From NCBI GenBank assembly GCA_031386985.1, contig JANNCV010000017.1, forward strand, positions 1-64,000: DNA of 64,000 bases, in the 5' to 3' direction. The stretch is from JANJUB01 sp031386985. Its GTDB lineage: Bacteria; Armatimonadota; Fimbriimonadia; Fimbriimonadales; Fimbriimonadaceae. The notes beneath the pieces are model-generated. The model was given only the letters and a program-made list of their open reading frames with translations, did not search any database and was not told where the DNA came from. Made by a program: the position numbers and the translations under genes. Below are positions 62,157-64,000 of this stretch, piece by piece (within the stretch, counting starts at the first letter, position 1; each line of letters opens with the position of its first letter).

Positions 62157-62181
62157 TTGTGGCTATCTTTGATAGCCACAA
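62157..62181 (-). other. Stem-loop between rpmI and rplT
   Basis: TTGTGGCTATC and GATAGCCACAA pair perfectly over 11 bp around AAA, in the transcript between rpmI and rplT. There is no T-run. It may be an RNA processing or stability element, or part of L20 feedback control, but no known L20-leader motif is apparent. Confidence 0.45.
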
Positions 62182-62184
62182 GCG

Positions 62185-62385
62185 TCACATGCCAAGCATT
62201 CGCTTGACGCGTTTTAGCTCACCTTTAAACAAGACTGGTTCTTGCTCAAGGCGGCGCTTTTGCGATGCGGATTTGTGGAGGAACTGGTGGGAGTTACTCG
62301 ACTTCCGGCGAGTTATCTTCCCCGATCCCGTCACTTTGAATCTCTTCACCGCTGTCTTGTGTGTCTTCAGCTTTGCCTTCTTCAT
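62185..62385 (-). CDS. rpmI: 50S ribosomal protein L35
   Basis: 66 residues: KTHKTAVKRFKVTGSGKITR is the family signature, and the C-terminal KGELKRVKRMLGM is typical. Start ATG at 62385 with an AAGAAAGAAG purine tract just upstream. Its first 92 nt lie within infC in a different frame, so the two genes overlap deeply and rpmI translation must begin inside the infC reading frame. Confidence 0.96.
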   Translation of the reverse strand: MKKAKLKTHKTAVKRFKVTGSGKITRRKSSNSHQFLHKSASQKRRLEQEPVLFKGELKRVKRMLGM

Positions 62386-62944
62386 CTTCTTTCTTCTTTA
62401 TGATTACGCCGGGTTTAGGCCCGAAAACCATGATCATCAAACGTCCTTCCATTGCGGGCTCTCGCTCCACAACGGCCAGTTCCGTCATCCGAGCCGCCAT
62501 TATCTTGAGCTTATTCAAACCTAACTCTGGACGAGCGGCTTCTCGGGCTCTGAACTGACAAGTGATACGCACCTTGTGTCCAGCGGCGAGAAACTGAGTC
62601 GTCTTGTTGAGAGCGGTCTGAATATCGTGCTCTGCAATACGCGGGCTAATCTTTATACCCTTTATCTCTTGCTTTACGCTCTTACTTTCCTTCTTTTGCT
62701 TCTCAGTTTGGTATTTAAACTTTCCGTAATCAAGGATTCGACAGACGGGGGGTTCGGCGTTAGCCGCTACTAAAACCAAGTCAAGGCCCGCTTCGCGCGC
62801 CATTTGTAAGGCTTGCCGGGGCTGGAGAATTCCGACCTGTTCGTTATTGGGACCGATGACACGTACGTCGCGGAATCGTAATACGCGCTCATTGATTACG
62901 GGCCCCTCGGGGCGCGAATCTCTTCTAAAATGACCTCTTCTGAT
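62294..62944 (-). CDS. infC: Translation initiation factor IF-3, starting at an AUC codon
   Basis: 216 residues from the ATC at 62944-62942. This start is supported because TTAGGAG lies 8 nt upstream, an in-frame TAA sits two codons before it, and the first residues (IRRGHFRRDSRPEGPVINER) are the conserved IF-3 N-terminus. The first ATG (62803) would remove about 47 residues. IF-3 binds the 30S subunit, prevents 50S joining and rejects non-AUG starts, and a non-AUG start of infC gives feedback control in other bacteria. After the C-domain core (MVFGPKPG) comes an acidic tail of about 35 residues that overlaps rpmI. Confidence 0.9.
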   Translation of the reverse strand: MRRGHFRRDSRPEGPVINERVLRFRDVRVIGPNNEQVGILQPRQALQMAREAGLDLVLVAANAEPPVCRILDYGKFKYQTEKQKKESKSVKQEIKGIKISPRIAEHDIQTALNKTTQFLAAGHKVRITCQFRAREAARPELGLNKLKIMAARMTELAVVEREPAMEGRLMIMVFGPKPGVIIKKKEDEEGKAEDTQDSGEEIQSDGIGEDNSPEVE

Positions 62945-63020
62945 TGTTTATACTCCTAAGTGCTTGTGTTGAACTAGCATCTGATTATAGCTTGAGTTCA
63001 TGTTGTTGGTGCGTTTAGGT

Positions 63021-63105
63021 AAGTTCAGGGGAAGTTCAGGGGAAGTTCGGTGCTGCGTGTTCGGGTCCGAACCTCCGAACACCCGAACCCCCGAACCCCC
63101 GAACC
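63021..63105 (+). repeat. Two short tandem repeats upstream of the last gene
   Basis: Positions 63021-63050 hold AAGTTCAGGGG twice plus a partial copy. Positions 63066-63105 hold five 8-bp units (TCCGAACC, TCCGAACA, then CCCGAACC three times). A GTGTTCGG / CCGAACAC inverted pair links the two regions. The 184 nt between infC and the last gene otherwise contain no gene. Confidence 0.6.
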
Positions 63106-63128
63106 CTACCGCTGGTATCCTCTTTTCG

Positions 63129-64000
63129 GTGAGTTACGAGCATTGGAGTGAGATAAGAAGAGTCGCGGTGATTGGCGCGGGCACGATGGGCTCAGGGATT
63201 GCCGCTCACCTGGCGAACCTTGGCTTTGAAGTGACGTTGTTGGATTTGACGGCCGACTCGGTTCGAGCCGCGTTCGAGAGAGCCAAGACGGCGCGCCCAC
63301 CCCATTTCTTCTTGCCCGAAACCGCCGATAAGATTCGCCTCGGCTCAATCGAAGAGAACCTAAGCTGGGCGGTTGAGGCCGATTGGATTTGCGAAGCCAT
63401 CATCGAAAAAATGGATGCAAAACGTGCCCTTTTCGAGCGATTGGATGGCCTAATTTCTGAACGAACCGCGATCACCACCAATACGAGCGGGCTAGAGATT
63501 CAACTCCTTTGCGAGGGGCGATCGGAGAGCCTCAAGCAGCGATTTCTTGGCACCCATTTCTTCAATCCGCCTCGCTATCTCAAGCTACTAGAGCTAATCC
63601 CAACCCCAGATACTGATCCCCAAGCGCTCTCGGCCATGACCCATTTCTTAGAAGAGAAAGTGGCACGGCGGGTGGTGCATGCTAAAGATACGCCTGGATT
63701 TATTGCGAATCGCTTCGGGATGTGGGCGATGATCCATGCGATTCATATCACCGAGAAGCTCGGGCTGAGTATTGAGCAAGTAGACGCCATCACCGGCCCT
63801 TTCCTAGGTCGGCCCCGCTCGGCGAGTTTCCGGTTGAATGACATTGTTGGGCTCGATATCATGCAAGATATCGCCCGAAATCTGCAGGAGCGGTGTCCGG
63901 AGGATTCGCACATTGGGTTTCTTACCACCCCAAAATCCATGCAATTCCTCCTAGATAAGGGCTGGATTGGCGATAAGGCGGGCCAGGGCTATTATCGCCG
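63129..64000 (+). CDS. 3-hydroxyacyl-CoA dehydrogenase, N-terminal part (runs off the window)
   Basis: Open from the GTG at 63129 to the end of the window (290 codons). The NAD-binding fold starts VAVIGAGTMGSGIAAHLANLG; NTSGLEIQ, GTHFFNPPRYLKLLELIP and DTPGFIANRFG are typical of the fatty-acid beta-oxidation enzyme that makes 3-ketoacyl-CoA. Similar starts occur in long bifunctional FadN/FadB-like proteins, so an enoyl-CoA hydratase domain may follow beyond the window. TATCCT lies 7 nt before the GTG; no Shine-Dalgarno site is present. Confidence 0.9.
   Translation, partial: MSYEHWSEIRRVAVIGAGTMGSGIAAHLANLGFEVTLLDLTADSVRAAFERAKTARPPHFFLPETADKIRLGSIEENLSWAVEADWICEAIIEKMDAKRALFERLDGLISERTAITTNTSGLEIQLLCEGRSESLKQRFLGTHFFNPPRYLKLLELIPTPDTDPQALSAMTHFLEEKVARRVVHAKDTPGFIANRFGMWAMIHAIHITEKLGLSIEQVDAITGPFLGRPRSASFRLNDIVGLDIMQDIARNLQERCPEDSHIGFLTTPKSMQFLLDKGWIGDKAGQGYYR

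Noticed and set aside
63066..63105. Regular repeats that might be a CRISPR array
   Set aside because: Units are 8 bp and directly abutting, with no spacers and no cas genes.

Overview
The window looks like chromosomal DNA of a free-living, Gram-negative-type bacterium with moderate GC. An Armatimonadota (Fimbriimonadia-like) origin is my best inference, not something I could test. A Kdo transferase (waaA) and lipid-modified binding proteins imply an outer membrane. A PilC-like protein and a YjfB-type protein point to surface motility. There are no insertion sequences, phage genes or CRISPR arrays. Most genes are housekeeping or conserved unknowns, packed tightly with many 4-nt overlaps. Many genes have no Shine-Dalgarno site but carry a TANNNT box 5-8 nt before the start codon, so leaderless mRNA seems common.

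Layout. 1-4.5 kb: tail of an incoming gene, a redoxin, then a coupled run of CapD-type sugar nucleotide dehydratase, YjfB-like protein, small membrane and zinc-ribbon proteins, PIG-L deacetylase and a DUF2784 protein. 4.5-7 kb: ahcY behind an SAH riboswitch whose 3' strand also forms an intrinsic terminator, then a PhyH-type dioxygenase. 7-12.2 kb: rpoC without rpoB. 12.2-17.9 kb: an archaeal-type phosphoglycerate mutase homologue without its metal ligands; an efp / Cys-rich membrane protein / RtcA-like operon; a CHAP protein; tRNA-Glu; a Nif3 family protein. 17.9-23.8 kb: amine oxidase, BMP-type binding lipoprotein, rhodanese, secreted BNR propeller protein. 23.8-28.4 kb: livKHMG without livF. 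28.4-38.7 kb: TPR protein, retropepsin-PDZ protein, FKBP-like protein, HDOD protein, secreted esterase, pseudouridine synthase, DD-carboxypeptidase, CBM9-like protein, pgk. 38.7-44 kb: giant secreted BNR/Ig-like protein, gcvPA, gcvH. 44-55 kb: PilC, a sigma factor fused to a degenerate GGDEF domain, YfhO-like protein, purC, waaA, a GAF histidine kinase, leuD. 55-64 kb: lipoprotein, a tandem pair of CXXCH proteins, cupin, M3 peptidase, glmM-grpE, rplT-rpmI-infC, and the start of a 3-hydroxyacyl-CoA dehydrogenase.

The best candidates for new biology are: (i) the sigma factor with a C-terminal GGDEF-like domain whose signature is GEGGF, behind a two-hairpin leader; (ii) the SAH riboswitch/terminator, which reads as an ON switch for SAH hydrolase; (iii) infC starting at an AUC codon and overlapping rpmI by 92 nt in another frame; (iv) two metabolic enzyme folds (ApgM, RtcA) that have lost their catalytic residues.
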